The notes beneath the pieces are model-generated. The model was not told the origin of the DNA, searched no databases, and saw nothing but the letters and a program-made list of their open reading frames with translations. Positions 42,383-53,100 of a DNA stretch of 64,000 nt are shown here, in pieces (position 1 is the first letter of the stretch; each line of letters starts with the position of its first letter). Source of the DNA: Bacillota bacterium (lineage in GTDB: Bacteria; Bacillota; Sulfobacillia; Sulfobacillales; Sulfobacillaceae); contig JAKACM010000016.1 of assembly GCA_021821465.1 (NCBI GenBank), forward strand, positions 1 through 64,000. Direction: 5' to 3'. Position numbers and translations under genes: made by a program.

Positions 42383-43891
42383 ATGCAACACAAACGCACG
42401 TTATGGTGGGGGACGTTAACCTTAACGGGAGCGGCTCTGGCATCTCGCGGACTTGGGTTGGTTTACCGGATGCTCTTGGCCCGGTTTCTCGGGTCGGAAG
42501 GATTGGGATTTTTTCAAATGATTTTCCCGCTATACATTTCATTGGTCACCTTAGCCGTAGCCGGCACGCCGGTAGCCGTCTCCCAGCTCATCGCTGAGGA
42601 CAACATCAATGGAACACTGTTGGTGCGCCGTTCTCTGGCGGTTGTCACAGCCATAAGTTTGCCGCTCATGGTCTTGGTAATCCTAGCCGCGAGACCTTTA
42701 GCCATGGCCCTTTATCATGACATCCGATTTTCCCTCTTTTTGGTGACTTTGGCCCCTGCCCTTCTAGCTGTGGGACTTTCGGCTGTATTGCGGGGATACT
42801 TTGTCGGTGTCCAGCATCTCACTTATCCTGCCTTTTCTCAGGTGGCTGAGCAGCTTACCCGAGTCGTCATTCTTTACACTCTCTTGAACATTGTCGGTCA
42901 TCGGGCCTTTTCCAACGCCCCTTTGGTGGCCGTGGCCCTCATCCCTTTCGGCGAAGGCATCAGTCTGATAATACTGGGAGCAGCCTATTACCGCACGTTT
43001 TCCAATGCATCCTCCTTAGGCTCTGTATCGAAGCCCCGGGCCATTACCATCCCCCAGATTCTTGAAGTCTCCCTTCCTGTGACATTTAGCCGGCTTTTAG
43101 GATCCCTCGTGGGTGTCGTCGAAGCATTTTGGCTGCCCTGGCGCTTGGAAAGAGCGGGCATGAGTACATATAATGCAATCCGCTATTTTGGTCAGTTAAC
43201 CGGCATGGCTATTCCCCTCATTCTGTTTCCTACGGCATTAACAATGGCCTTGGCCACGAACCTCATCCCTCTGGTCTCGCAGGCCCATTCCCGTGGTGAT
43301 CAAAAGGGAATACGCTCCGTTCTCATGGAAAGCTTACAAACCACCGCCGTTTTTACTGTTCCCGTGACAATGTTTTTGCTCATATTCGGCCCCCATCTTG
43401 ATGATCTCTTCTTTCACACCCATGTTGCGACAAGCCTATTCTATCCTCTGACCCTTGGGGGATTCTTTCTCTATTTCGATATCACAGTGTCCGGAGCTCT
43501 GCGCGGTTTGGGGCGCACAGGCATTCCCATGCGCAACGATCTGATTGCCAGCGGCGTCGAATTGGCCCTTATTTGGATGTTTACGACCCATTTGTCTACG
43601 GCGCCCGTTGGTGTAGCCGGCGCCATAGCCGTGGGCTTTGTTATCAGCCCCATCCTCAATACATGGAGTCTTACCCGCTTAACCCGGATATCTATTCCTT
43701 GGATAAGAATTCTTTCTACGCCCTTGTTGAGCGCCATTCCCGCCGTATTGAGCCTGCTTTTGTGGCATCTGTGGGCGATGGCACTGCACTTAAATCCTCT
43801 TCTGAATCTCAGTGTGGCTATCAGTATTGGTCTTCTGGCCTATCTGGCCGCGCTCGCCATGACAGGCCGGTCTTTCGGCATAGGGTTATAG
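42383..43891 (+). CDS. spoVB: SpoVB-family flippase-like membrane protein
   Basis: 502 residues from ATG 42383 (AAGGGGGG spaced 6 nt). About 14 membrane helices of the MATE/MOP fold. LASRGLGLVYRMLLARFLGS and the next helix PLYISLVTLAVAGTPVAVSQ are typical of SpoVB, a lipid II or polysaccharide flippase needed for spore cortex. Confidence 0.9.
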   Translation: MQHKRTLWWGTLTLTGAALASRGLGLVYRMLLARFLGSEGLGFFQMIFPLYISLVTLAVAGTPVAVSQLIAEDNINGTLLVRRSLAVVTAISLPLMVLVILAARPLAMALYHDIRFSLFLVTLAPALLAVGLSAVLRGYFVGVQHLTYPAFSQVAEQLTRVVILYTLLNIVGHRAFSNAPLVAVALIPFGEGISLIILGAAYYRTFSNASSLGSVSKPRAITIPQILEVSLPVTFSRLLGSLVGVVEAFWLPWRLERAGMSTYNAIRYFGQLTGMAIPLILFPTALTMALATNLIPLVSQAHSRGDQKGIRSVLMESLQTTAVFTVPVTMFLLIFGPHLDDLFFHTHVATSLFYPLTLGGFFLYFDITVSGALRGLGRTGIPMRNDLIASGVELALIWMFTTHLSTAPVGVAGAIAVGFVISPILNTWSLTRLTRISIPWIRILSTPLLSAIPAVLSLLLWHLWAMALHLNPLLNLSVAISIGLLAYLAALAMTGRSFGIGL

Positions 43892-44386
43892 ATTGCCATA
43901 GCCACAATGGGCCTAAACTTACTCAGCGTCATTTTTTCCATATTGTTCGCTCTCCAATATGGAAACCGCGGGTTTTGATTACGCTGGGATCAAGCCATTT
44001 AATACCCATCGGATCTTAAGAAAGGCGTCATTGTGGAGAAAGCGTTGCAAGGCCTCCCGGCCTTCGGCTCCTAATCCTCTCAGTACGGGCAATATTGAGA
44101 TCATCGTCTTCTGTATCGGAGTGCCTAATCAATTTACCGTAGGGTATGGGAATGTCAAGAGCTTTGTGAGTCCGTGAAGTCAGTAATGCTCTATCTTCCC
44201 GGCAACCGTTGTTTACGGATCCAATAGCAAGTGATGAGAACCGAGTCACCTTCCTGATCACGATGGGACATCCGGGAATAAGCGTCATGCGGGGTTCGGG
44301 GCCAAGGATGAGTTCATAGGGCTCTCTCCGAAACGCGATAGCTTGGTGATCGCCTGGTGTTCGGGGTGGTTCCCCATTCAGAAGAC
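43892..44386. other. Intergenic stretch with an 11-bp inverted repeat
   Basis: About 500 bases without a supported gene. TTTCCATATTG (43936-43946) and CAATATGGAAA (43955-43965) form a perfect 11-bp stem with an 8-nt loop but no T-run; it may be a weak terminator of the spoVB transcript. A minus-strand frame of 86 codons at 44028-44288 lacks a ribosome site and is not called. Confidence 0.4.
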
Positions 44387-45031
44387 TCAGGAATGTAACA
44401 ACTCGTGAAGATAGGGGTCAATGCCTTGTTGAGACAAAAATGGTCCTTGATGCACGGCTAATATCTTCCCATTGGGCCCAATAAAGACCGATGTGGGATA
44501 AAAGTTGACCCCATAAATTGCCGCTACAGAACCTTGAGAATCCAAGAGTACAGGGTAATTGACGTGTATTTTAGTCATGTACTGACTGACCGTCGGTTGC
44601 GGCTGTTGAACCGCCACACCGTAAATGTCGACCTGTTTTCCGTAACGTTGTTCAACTTTCTCCAGTTCCGGAATCTCCTTGCGGCACCAAGGGCACCAGG
44701 TAGCCCAGAAATTCAACCACACCGCATGTCCCCGAAGTTGAGAAAGACTGACCGTCCTTCCCGTTGTGGTACGCAAAGTAAACCCAGGGGCAAACTGACC
44801 GACTTGCAAACCTGACGCCGTGCTCGCGGTAGCGAGAGGTGAATGAGGGGAGCCGGAATGCGGTGTTGAATGCGCCGAAGAGGAAGTTCGTGCCCCTTTA
44901 TGCACGTGATTCGGGGTAGTATGAAAAGTGCCTGAGGCCACGGTACTCGCCCTATGGCCAACCAAATAGCCTCCATAGAGAAAGGCCCCAAACAAGACTG
45001 CCCACCCTGCAACCCGTTTTCTTGATGGCAT
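44387..45031 (-). CDS. TlpA/ResA-family thiol-disulfide oxidoreductase
   Basis: 214 residues from ATG 45031 (GAGGAGG upstream). One N-terminal membrane anchor, a His/Ser/Thr-rich linker (HTTPNHVHKGARTSSSAHST), and an extracytoplasmic thioredoxin fold with WCPWC active site and cis-Pro in NFYPTSVFIG. It probably reduces or oxidises exported proteins. Last gene of the hspR-dnaK-dnaJ-clpB unit by position (27-bp gap). Confidence 0.88.
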   Translation of the reverse strand: MPSRKRVAGWAVLFGAFLYGGYLVGHRASTVASGTFHTTPNHVHKGARTSSSAHSTPHSGSPHSPLATASTASGLQVGQFAPGFTLRTTTGRTVSLSQLRGHAVWLNFWATWCPWCRKEIPELEKVEQRYGKQVDIYGVAVQQPQPTVSQYMTKIHVNYPVLLDSQGSVAAIYGVNFYPTSVFIGPNGKILAVHQGPFLSQQGIDPYLHELLHS

Positions 45032-45058
45032 CGACAACCTCCTCTTTTGGATTCCATC

Positions 45059-47668
45059 CTATCCGTGATAAACCGGGGTACTTGTGATATCACTGATTTC
45101 AAAATGAAATTGCCCGTTGGTCTCATCAACCGTGACCAATTTGCTTCCCACCAGTTCCCCATCCAACATCTTCATCGCCAACGGATCTTGAATGGCCCGC
45201 TGAATTAGCCGCCTCAAGGGTCTGGCTCCGAATTGCGGATCATAACCTTGCGATGCCAGTAAATCGAGGGCCCTTTCGGTTACTCGCAGTGTAATATCCC
45301 GTTCTGAGAGACGCTTCTCAACATCCTGTAGATTAAGACGAACAATCCTTCTCAAGTCGTCTGCCGTCAATCGGGAAAAGATGAGAGTGTCATCAATTCG
45401 GTTCAGAAATTCCGGACGGAAAGTCTGGTGTAAAATCAGCTGAATTTGGGATTCCCGCGCCTCTGGGCTTTCCTCTTCCAAAATAATCTGACTGCCTAAG
45501 TTGGAGGTCATGATAATTACGGTATTTCGGAAATCCACGGTCCGCCCTTGACCGTCTGTCAACCGACCGTCATCCAACACTTGGAGCAAAATATTGAATA
45601 CCTCAGGATGCGCCTTTTCCACCTCATCCAGCAACACAACAGAGTAGGGTCTTCTCCTGACGGTTTCAGTCAATTGACCCCCTTCCTCATAACCCACATA
45701 GCCGGGAGGTGCACCTACCAGTCGAGACACGGTATGACGTTCCATGTATTCAGACATATCAATGCGTATCAGCGCATTTTCATCGTCAAATAAAAATTCC
45801 GCCAACGCCTTGGCCAGCTCGGTTTTTCCAACTCCGGTAGGGCCAAGAAACAGAAAAGATCCCATGGGCCGTCTCGGGTCGGACAATCCCGCTCGCGCAC
45901 GTCGCATAGCGTTAGATACGGCCTCTACCGCCTGCTTCTGACCGACGACCCTCTCACCTAACCGTTTCTCCATTTCGACGAGTTTTGTCCGTTCCCCCTC
46001 TAAAAGACGGCTGATTGGGATACCCGTCCATCGGCCCACAACTTGTGCAATATCTTGTTCCGAAACTTCTTCACGCAATAAGCGATTTGACCCGTCGAGC
46101 TTCTGCACTTCTTGCTGGGCTTCTTCTAAGTTCCTTTGTAAACTCAGAAGCTTACCGTAGCGCAGTTCGGCGGCTTTGGCCAAATCCCCGTCACGTTCTG
46201 CCTGTTGTTCCAGAACGCGAGTAACATCAATGTCCTGCTTAACCTTGTTCACCTTGGCCACTTGCTGCTTCTCGCGTTCCCATCGCGCCATAAGAGCATC
46301 ACGCCGTTCCCGGACATTGGCCAGCTCCTTCTCCAATTGCTCAAGCCGAGCTTTAGAGGCGGGATCATCTTCTTTGGCCAACGCTTCCCGTTCTATTTCC
46401 AATTGTAAACGGTGACGTTCCATTTCGTCCAACTCTTCAGGCATGCTGTCCATTTCGACGCGCAAATGGGAAGCGGCTTCATCAATGAGATCAATGGCTT
46501 TGTCCGGCAGAAAACGGTCTGCGATGTAACGATGACTTAAACGAGCCGCAGCAATTAATGCGCCGTCTCGTATACGGACACCATGATGCACTTCGTAACG
46601 TTCTTTCAATCCCCGCAAGATGGCAATAGTGTCTTCAACACTGGGTTCGCCAACATAAACGGGTTGGAATCGTCTTTCCAAAGCCGCGTCCTTCTCTATG
46701 TACTTCCGGTATTCGTCAAGTGTTGTCGCCCCCACAGCCCGCAACTCTCCCCTCGCCAATGCAGGCTTCAACAGATTGGCCGCATCCACCGCTCCTTCCG
46801 CCTTGCCGGCTCCCACTAAAGTGTGCAGTTCATCAATAAAGAGCACAATGCCACCTTGAGCGCTTTCAATTTCCTTTAACACGGCCTTGAGTCGATCTTC
46901 AAACTCTCCCCGATACTTGCTGCCTGCCACCAATGAGCCCAAATCCAATGATAAAACCTTCTTGTTTTTCAAGCCTTCGGGAACATCTTGCTGTACAATT
47001 CGCTGTGCCAAGCCCTCCACAATGGCCGTTTTACCTACACCGGGTTCGCCTATCAGTACCGGGTTATTTTTCGTTCGCCGCGAAAGAACTTGAATGATGC
47101 GGCGAATCTCTTCGTCACGGCCGATGACAGGGTCCAATTTGCCTTTGCGGGCAAGGTCGGTCAAATCTTTGCTGTACTTAGCCAAAGCCTGATATTTTTC
47201 TTCGGGATTTTGGTCGGTCACCCGCGCTTGCCCCCGCACATCCCTGAGTGCCATTAATACCGCGTCACGTTTGGCCCCGTATTCTCGCAAGATTCGTCCC
47301 GGCCCCGTAGCGGGTTGTTCAATCATCGCCAAAAGCAAATGTTCCGTGGAAATGTACTCATCTTTAAGCGCATCGGCTTCCTTTTCGGCCTGATCCACAA
47401 TCTGGGTCAAACTTTGGCTCACATAGGCACCAGGCTGCGTTCCTTTCACTTTAGGCAATTGATCGAGTGCCAGCCGCGTGGATTGTTCCAAGGCGGATAA
47501 AGGCACCCCCACCTTGTCAATCAGAGGTCTGACAATGCCGTCAGATTGTTCCAGCAACGCCAGGAAAAGATGCTCCGGGGCAATTTCCTGGTTCTGCATT
47601 TCCCGGGCAAGAGACTGAGCTTCGGACAAAGCTTCTTGGGATTTGACCGTCAACTTATCAAGGCGCAT
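45059..47668 (-). CDS. clpB: Disaggregase ClpB
   Basis: 869 residues from ATG 47668 ([11 protein letters not shown], after GGGGGGAG); an upstream in-frame ATG at 47701 lies in dnaJ. N domain, AAA-1 with GEPGVGKT near 205, a middle coiled-coil domain (about 400-520), AAA-2 with GPTGVGKT near 605. ClpP-binding loop absent, as expected of ClpB. Works with DnaK/DnaJ encoded directly upstream. Confidence 0.95.
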   Translation of the reverse strand: MRLDKLTVKSQEALSEAQSLAREMQNQEIAPEHLFLALLEQSDGIVRPLIDKVGVPLSALEQSTRLALDQLPKVKGTQPGAYVSQSLTQIVDQAEKEADALKDEYISTEHLLLAMIEQPATGPGRILREYGAKRDAVLMALRDVRGQARVTDQNPEEKYQALAKYSKDLTDLARKGKLDPVIGRDEEIRRIIQVLSRRTKNNPVLIGEPGVGKTAIVEGLAQRIVQQDVPEGLKNKKVLSLDLGSLVAGSKYRGEFEDRLKAVLKEIESAQGGIVLFIDELHTLVGAGKAEGAVDAANLLKPALARGELRAVGATTLDEYRKYIEKDAALERRFQPVYVGEPSVEDTIAILRGLKERYEVHHGVRIRDGALIAAARLSHRYIADRFLPDKAIDLIDEAASHLRVEMDSMPEELDEMERHRLQLEIEREALAKEDDPASKARLEQLEKELANVRERRDALMARWEREKQQVAKVNKVKQDIDVTRVLEQQAERDGDLAKAAELRYGKLLSLQRNLEEAQQEVQKLDGSNRLLREEVSEQDIAQVVGRWTGIPISRLLEGERTKLVEMEKRLGERVVGQKQAVEAVSNAMRRARAGLSDPRRPMGSFLFLGPTGVGKTELAKALAEFLFDDENALIRIDMSEYMERHTVSRLVGAPPGYVGYEEGGQLTETVRRRPYSVVLLDEVEKAHPEVFNILLQVLDDGRLTDGQGRTVDFRNTVIIMTSNLGSQIILEEESPEARESQIQLILHQTFRPEFLNRIDDTLIFSRLTADDLRRIVRLNLQDVEKRLSERDITLRVTERALDLLASQGYDPQFGARPLRRLIQRAIQDPLAMKMLDGELVGSKLVTVDETNGQFHFEISDITSTPVYHG

Positions 47669-48593
47669 GGATTTCTCCCCCCACTTCCTTATGGTTCTCA
47701 CGAAGTTTTTGATAAAGCTGGTCGTCTTCCGCTGTAAATGGTTCCGGAAATCGTAGGGTGACCTGTAATAACAGATCTCCTTTGACGTTAGTTCCCCTTT
47801 GGACTAGTCCCCATCCTCGCAATCGCAATACCTTACCTTGATTCGTATGGGGTGGAACTTTCACCATAACAACATCCCCAATCAAGGGCTTGACGGGAAC
47901 TTCTCCTCCCATGGCTGCTAAAGGCACCGGAACCATGAGTTTTCCGAGCAGATTGTTGCCTTGGCGGACAAACCTGGGATTGGCAGCGACTTCGACGCGC
48001 AATTTAGCGTGGCTACCCACCCGCAAAACGGAACCACTCTCCAAACCCGGCGGAATGCTCACCGAAAATTTTCTGGGCTCCATCACCTGGCCAAGGCCTC
48101 CGCACCTCGTGCAATTGGCATTCCTTCCGTGACACACTGGACAGATTTGCGGCTCACTCACGGTTAGTTGAACCGTTTCTCCGCGCGCCACCTGTTCCAA
48201 AGTTAAGGTAACTGTTTCCTCAGGAACGTGCTGCGTCTGAGTTCTCGTGGTGGAAAAACCGGAATCAGCCCCGGCTTGAGAAAAGAGATCCTCAAAAATA
48301 CTGCCCCATTCGCCAAAACCGTCGTCGAAGGTTACACGTTGATACCCCGGTCCCTGATTTCGGGCCTGGCGATGAGCATAGCCCATCCGCATCTGATCAT
48401 ATTCGCGACGTTTCTTCGGATCGGAAAGGACTTCGTAAGCTTCATTGATGTCTTTGAACTTGTCCTCTCCGGACTTTCCACTTACGTCCGGATGGTATTT
48501 TCGCGCCAAACGCCGATAAGACTTCTTAATCGTATCTTGATCGGCCTTCTCTTCCACTTCGAGAATCTTATAATAATCTTTTGGCGCAGCCAT
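47658..48593 (-). CDS. DnaJ co-chaperone with a single zinc centre
   Basis: 311 residues. J domain with HPD ([10 protein letters not shown]) at 4-68, Gly/Phe-poor linker, then CPVCHGRN and CTRCGGLG: only two CxxC motifs, where classical type A DnaJ has four and CbpA none. The C-terminal client-binding barrels follow ([28 protein letters not shown]). It lies between dnaK and clpB and should act with DnaK; it ends 11 nt inside the clpB start. Confidence 0.88.
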   Translation of the reverse strand: MAAPKDYYKILEVEEKADQDTIKKSYRRLARKYHPDVSGKSGEDKFKDINEAYEVLSDPKKRREYDQMRMGYAHRQARNQGPGYQRVTFDDGFGEWGSIFEDLFSQAGADSGFSTTRTQTQHVPEETVTLTLEQVARGETVQLTVSEPQICPVCHGRNANCTRCGGLGQVMEPRKFSVSIPPGLESGSVLRVGSHAKLRVEVAANPRFVRQGNNLLGKLMVPVPLAAMGGEVPVKPLIGDVVMVKVPPHTNQGKVLRLRGWGLVQRGTNVKGDLLLQVTLRFPEPFTAEDDQLYQKLRENHKEVGGEIHAP

Positions 48594-48621
48594 TTTTCCG
48601 TCACCTCACCTCAGCACCCAG

Positions 48622-48650
48622 AAGGCTGGCATCATAAGCCAGCCTCCTTC
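48622..48650 (-). promoter_or_regulatory. Hairpin between dnaK and dnaJ
   Basis: GGCTGGC and GCCAGCC form a stem with a 7-nt loop; flanking bases extend it. No T-run, so attenuation or transcript processing that sets dnaK above dnaJ is more likely than full termination. Confidence 0.55.
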
Positions 48651-48661
48651 TTTAGTTCCTA

Positions 48662-50569
48662 TCACTCTGTAGGCCGGAAGTCTGCATCAATCACATCATC
48701 GCCTCCACCTTGGGTGGCACCGCCACTACCTGGGGGTGGATTCTGATCATCTTGCGAGTTTGCCGCATCGCGTTTATACAAGGCCTCGGCAAGTCGGTGG
48801 GATACCGTTTCCAATCGACCCAGAGCCGAATCAATGGCCTGTTTGTCACTACGCTCAATGGCTTCCCTGACCGCTTTAATGGCTTCTTCGGCCTCGGTTT
48901 TGTCATTGGCCTCGACCTTTTCTCCCAAATCGCGAATACTCTTTTCCGTCGCATAAGCCATAGACTCTGCGCGATTCTTCAGGTCGGCCAGCTCTCGGCG
49001 CTCTTCGTCTTCGTGTGCTTTTTCCTGAGCGTCACGGACGAGGCGCTCGACTTCCTCCTTGGACAACTGAGTCGATGCGGTGACTGTAATCCGTTGTTCC
49101 TTGCCGGTCCCCAAATCCTTGGCGGAGACATTGACGATACCGTTAGCATCAATGTCAAAAGTCACTTCAATCTGCGGAACCCCTCGGGGAGCAGGGGGAA
49201 TGTCTGCCAGGCTAAATCGGGCCAATGTGCGGTTATCGTTCGCCATGGGCCTTTCTCCTTGGAGAACATGGATTTCCACGGATGTCTGGTTGTCCGAAGC
49301 GGTTGTAAAAGTCTCGCTCTTTCGCGTCGGAATGGTCGTATTGCGCTCAATAAGTTTGGTGAAGACTCCGCCCATCGTCTCGATTCCCAGAGACAAAGGC
49401 GTCACATCCAAGAGAATAACATCTTTCACTTCTCCTGCCAGTACCCCGCCTTGAATCGCGGCTCCGACAGCCACCACCTCATCCGGATTAACGCCACGAT
49501 GCGGTTCTTTTCCCGTCAACTTTTTGACCAGTTCTTGTATAACCGGCATGCGAGTCGAGCCGCCTACCAAAATAACTTCCGCGATTTGGTTTTCCGTGAG
49601 TTTGGCATCTTGCAACGCCTGACGGAAAGGAACCACGGTACGTTCCGTCAAATCCTGAGTTAACTCTTCAAACTTGGCTCGCGTAATGGTCATTTCTAAA
49701 TGTTTAGGACCTGTTTGATCGGCCGTAATGAAAGGTAAACTGACCTGAGTTTCCGTGACTGAAGAGAGTTCGATTTTTGCCTTCTCGGCTGCTTCAATCA
49801 GACGTTGGAGAGCCTGGCGGTCTTGTCTTAAGTCAATACCGTTTTCCCGCTTGAAGTCGTCCCCAATATAATCGACCAATTTCATGTCATAGTCGTCACC
49901 GCCCAAATGTGTATCTCCGGCCGTGGATTTAACCTCAAAGACGCCGTCGCCCACTTCAAGCACGGAGACGTCAAAAGTTCCGCCCCCTAGGTCCCACACC
50001 AAAATTGTCTCATTTTTCTTCTTGTCCAGCCCGTAAGCCAAAGCAGCCGCCGTGGGTTCGTTGATAATGCGCAAAACATCAAGTCCCGCAATTTTACCCG
50101 CATCCTTGGTGGCTTGCCGTTCCGCATCATTGAAGTAAGCCGGAACGGTAATCACGGCTTGAGTAACGGTTTCACCTAAGTGCTTTTCCGCGTCGGCTTT
50201 GAGTTTGCCCAATATCATGGCCGATATCTCTTCCGGCGTCATTTTTTTTCCTGAATTGGGAAGATCGACCAAAACTTGCTGATTCGGTCCTTCTGCTACC
50301 TGATACGGAACCCGTTCCCGTTCCTGAGCCACTTCGCCGTAACGTCGACCGATAAACCGTTTAATAGAAAATACGGTATTTTGAGGATTCATGACCGCTT
50401 GACGGCGAGCCAATTGTCCTACGACACGTTCTCCATTCTTGGAAAATCCGACTACGGATGGCGTTAGACGGCTCCCTTCACTGTTCAGAATTACGGTGGG
50501 TTGCCCCCCCTCCATAACCGCAATTACTGAGTTAGTCGTTCCCAAATCGATTCCTACGACCTTCGCCAT
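48662..50569 (-). CDS. dnaK: Molecular chaperone DnaK
   Basis: 635 residues, Hsp70. [10 protein letters not shown] at the N-terminus, [41 protein letters not shown], and a C-terminal lid ending in Gly-rich linker plus [10 protein letters not shown]. It starts inside hspR (38-nt overlap). No grpE is in the cluster. Confidence 0.97.
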   Translation of the reverse strand: MAKVVGIDLGTTNSVIAVMEGGQPTVILNSEGSRLTPSVVGFSKNGERVVGQLARRQAVMNPQNTVFSIKRFIGRRYGEVAQERERVPYQVAEGPNQQVLVDLPNSGKKMTPEEISAMILGKLKADAEKHLGETVTQAVITVPAYFNDAERQATKDAGKIAGLDVLRIINEPTAAALAYGLDKKKNETILVWDLGGGTFDVSVLEVGDGVFEVKSTAGDTHLGGDDYDMKLVDYIGDDFKRENGIDLRQDRQALQRLIEAAEKAKIELSSVTETQVSLPFITADQTGPKHLEMTITRAKFEELTQDLTERTVVPFRQALQDAKLTENQIAEVILVGGSTRMPVIQELVKKLTGKEPHRGVNPDEVVAVGAAIQGGVLAGEVKDVILLDVTPLSLGIETMGGVFTKLIERNTTIPTRKSETFTTASDNQTSVEIHVLQGERPMANDNRTLARFSLADIPPAPRGVPQIEVTFDIDANGIVNVSAKDLGTGKEQRITVTASTQLSKEEVERLVRDAQEKAHEDEERRELADLKNRAESMAYATEKSIRDLGEKVEANDKTEAEEAIKAVREAIERSDKQAIDSALGRLETVSHRLAEALYKRDAANSQDDQNPPPGSGGATQGGGDDVIDADFRPTE

Positions 50570-50867
50570 AAGTCAATTCCCTCTCCTTGTCTTTCGATGT
50601 TCTCACTATGTAGTGCTTCGCAGGCATTTCCGTAATGCCGAGTATTGCGCGAATCCCCGCGGCATTCACCCCCTGCCCGGTCAATTCGCGGATGCGTACG
50701 AGACGATAAAAGTCATTTTCTGAATACAGCCGATTATTTGTCTCCGTGCGGGCCGGGGTTACCAAACACTCCCGCTCCCATATGCGAAGCATTTGCGATG
50801 ATACCCCGACAAGCCGTGCCATCACACCTATCGTGTACACAGGCTCGTCAGGACCATGAATCGGCAT
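50532..50867 (-). CDS. hspR: MerR-family heat-shock repressor (HspR-like)
   Basis: 111 residues from ATG 50867 ([10 protein letters not shown]). Mer[24 protein letters not shown] and [20 protein letters not shown], as in HspR, which represses dnaK operons with DnaK as co-repressor. C-terminal part is short and basic. In actinobacteria hspR follows dnaK; here it is first and overlaps dnaK. Confidence 0.85.
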   Translation of the reverse strand: MPIHGPDEPVYTIGVMARLVGVSSQMLRIWERECLVTPARTETNNRLYSENDFYRLVRIRELTGQGVNAAGIRAILGITEMPAKHYIVRTSKDKERELTYGEGRRNRFGND

Positions 50868-50958
50868 ACAGCACCACATCCTCAAAAACATAACTCTGTC
50901 TGCTTGTAGAGTCTAGAGCATTAATGGCATTCAACAAACTTAACCAACTCTGATAAGA

Positions 50959-50989
50959 AATCTATAACACGACTTCATATTTTTCAAGT
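50959..50989 (-). promoter_or_regulatory. Promoter and possible operator of the hspR-dnaK operon
   Basis: TTGAAA (50982-50987), 17 bp, TAGATT (50959-50964). ACTTGA and TGAAGT surround the -35 as an imperfect inverted repeat (50972-50989). It resembles half of a HAIR element (CTTGAGT and ACTCAAG) only loosely, so HspR binding is a guess. Confidence 0.4.
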
Positions 50990-51094
50990 CCCACCATAAA
51001 CTATTTTACAGAGCCGTGCATCCTTAACCTTAACCTTAACCATTTTATTGGGGAGGTTGAACAAACTAGAGATTAGAGAAAGGAAGAAGAACTC

Positions 51095-51667
51095 ATGCGA
51101 AAACACACCATTTCTCATGTTTTCCACTCCTCGTTCCGAGCTGTACAGCACCATCCGTTTGACTCCTGGCGTCATGACATTCCCATGGATATGGATAATC
51201 CCTATTTCCGCTATTGGTTGAGCATTTCTGTAACAGCCCTTTTGGTAGCACTTTATCAGTTCTTTAGTATTCTGCCCGCGCGCCAAGCCCTCATACGCAT
51301 AGCTTGGGCAGTGCCAACGGTTTACGCAGGCGGTTTTGTCTTTCTGTATGCGCTCATTTTTGCAACGCAAGGCTTATTGACCTTCTTTCGCGAGACCGAA
51401 CACCTTGATAGACTTCCTATGGTATTTTTGTCAGTCGGGCCATGGATCGCCGCCATTGCCTTCGTGGCTTGCATAACTTCTATCTATTGGCCATGCGACA
51501 TTTTGGCCATCTTGGCCATAATTATGCTGGGTGTACGAATGACGACGATCCTCAATATTGGACCAATTCAAGCCTCCAGAGTGCTCATCATGGCATTAAC
51601 CCCCATGCTGGCTATTATATTATATTGGTCATGGGCCAAGGGATGGAACCTCTTTCCCTTCTGGTAA
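51095..51667 (+). CDS. Hypothetical multi-span membrane protein
   Basis: 190 residues, ATG with AAAGGAAG upstream. A polar 40-residue N-terminus and then five hydrophobic segments. No charged catalytic motif or family recognised. Divergent from hspR. The layout resembles Yip1-type small membrane proteins, but that is composition only. Confidence 0.6.
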   Translation: MRKHTISHVFHSSFRAVQHHPFDSWRHDIPMDMDNPYFRYWLSISVTALLVALYQFFSILPARQALIRIAWAVPTVYAGGFVFLYALIFATQGLLTFFRETEHLDRLPMVFLSVGPWIAAIAFVACITSIYWPCDILAILAIIMLGVRMTTILNIGPIQASRVLIMALTPMLAIILYWSWAKGWNLFPFW

Positions 51668-51951
51668 AAAAATTAAAGGAAGCAGCCGGAGAAGAATCAA
51701 ATCCATTTCCATCCAGCCTCTTCGGTGGTTTTCGCTGAAAATTTCCCAACCGGTGACATTTAAATGCGAAAATTCATCCACACGTCCCGATTTCTTGGAG
51801 TGGACTAAGGCGTGAGAAATACCGGGGAATTCCGATTGATTCCCATCTTGGGTCGCATCAACCGTGGCAGGCTTTCTTTCTCGTATAACCTCTGTCACTC
51901 ATACTGGCATGGGCATCCCACGGCGTCAAGACCGGGGACTTTGCGGTCGAA
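51668..51951. other. Gap between the membrane protein and nagA
   Basis: A minus-strand frame (51629-51898, GTG start) of 89 codons has protein-like composition but no ribosome site and overlaps the plus-strand gene; not called. No terminator is clear for either convergent gene. Confidence 0.35.
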
Positions 51952-53100
51952 CTAGGTGATCGATTTCCCATGCTTTAACGTTCTGAGTACCCGGTATTCG
52001 GGATCCAATTCCACTAAATCCGCAAAATAACCTCGTTCGATACGCCCATATTCCATGAGCCCAAAGCGTTTGGCAGGGGATTCACACCAGCTGTGAACAA
52101 TTTGCCGTAAGGGAATTCCCCATTGCAATAAGTTTCGCACAGATTGATCTGCACTCAGTATACTGCCCGCAAGGGTCCCGTCTTCAAGACGGGCCGAATG
52201 TTCATCGACACTGACGAGCCATTTCCCCAATTTGTGTTGACCAGGTGCACAATCTGTTGCAGATATTCCGTCTGTTACCAAAATTACGCGGGGTGCAGCC
52301 ACATGAAACACCAGGCGGATTACTTCGGGATGAATGTGAATGCCATCGGTAATCAATTCAAGCCACAAACTTTCCTCGGTTAGTGCGGTTCCCACCATTC
52401 TTGGATGACGATGGTGTAATCCAGCCATGCCATTAAACAGATGAGTGATGCCATCCGCCCCATCTTTTACGGCTTCCAGTGTTTCGTCCCGCCGAGCTCC
52501 GGTATGTCCCAAGTTCACATGGATGCCCCTTGCCCTAAGCCATCTTATTAATGGGCCGCTTAAAGGCAGGTTGGGTGCCACAGTCATCAGTCGAACAGGC
52601 ACCATATCTTCGTGGCATTCACCCAAGAGTTTTTCGATTTCTGAGATGTCAACCGGACGAATAGCCTCAAGAGGCTGAGCCCCTTTAAAGGCTGGATCTA
52701 TATAGGGTCCCTCCCAGTGCAAACCAACCAAATTACTCTGGGGATGCCGGGGATAGTTTCGTGCACATTCCATCACTTTGTGAATCTCCGGGGTCAAAGC
52801 GGAAATGGTGGTAGCCAAGAACCCTGTCACCCCATGTCGCGCCAGACCTTGGCCTATAGCATCCCAGCTCTCGATCGTGGCTTCCATCACATCGTGGCCT
52901 TGAGCCCCGTGAACATGTTCATCAATGAAACCCGGTAAAATCACCGGCAAATCATTAGATCGCGTATCTAATCGAACAATTCGCTCAATTTTCCCCAGTG
53001 CATTCCATTCCAGACGGGCAGGTTCCAGGTTTCCTGTTGGGGAAAGATAGACCCGCCCTTCAATGGCATATTCATTGTGAAAAGTATTCCCCAGTGTCAT
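51952..53100 (-). CDS. nagA: N-acetylglucosamine-6-phosphate deacetylase
   Basis: 382 residues from ATG 53100 (GGAGAG upstream). Amidohydrolase: PGFIDEHVHGAQGHDVM (metal His pair), HWEGPYIDPAFKGAQ (metal Glu), GHTGA and HLFNGMAGLHHR, VTDGISATD (catalytic Asp). Converts GlcNAc-6-P to GlcN-6-P. Its start lies 29 nt inside the upstream kinase gene, so both steps of GlcNAc salvage are co-translated. Confidence 0.93.
   Translation of the reverse strand: MTLGNTFHNEYAIEGRVYLSPTGNLEPARLEWNALGKIERIVRLDTRSNDLPVILPGFIDEHVHGAQGHDVMEATIESWDAIGQGLARHGVTGFLATTISALTPEIHKVMECARNYPRHPQSNLVGLHWEGPYIDPAFKGAQPLEAIRPVDISEIEKLLGECHEDMVPVRLMTVAPNLPLSGPLIRWLRARGIHVNLGHTGARRDETLEAVKDGADGITHLFNGMAGLHHRHPRMVGTALTEESLWLELITDGIHIHPEVIRLVFHVAAPRVILVTDGISATDCAPGQHKLGKWLVSVDEHSARLEDGTLAGSILSADQSVRNLLQWGIPLRQIVHSWCESPAKRFGLMEYGRIERGYFADLVELDPEYRVLRTLKHGKSIT

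Noticed and set aside
48710-49663. 317-codon plus-strand frame opposite dnaK
   Set aside because: Long antisense frames are common opposite dnaK because of its codon use; the minus strand encodes intact DnaK.
51629-51898. 89-codon minus-strand frame after nagA
   Set aside because: Composition is protein-like, but it has a GTG start without a ribosome site and overlaps the convergent gene; kept only as an intergenic note.
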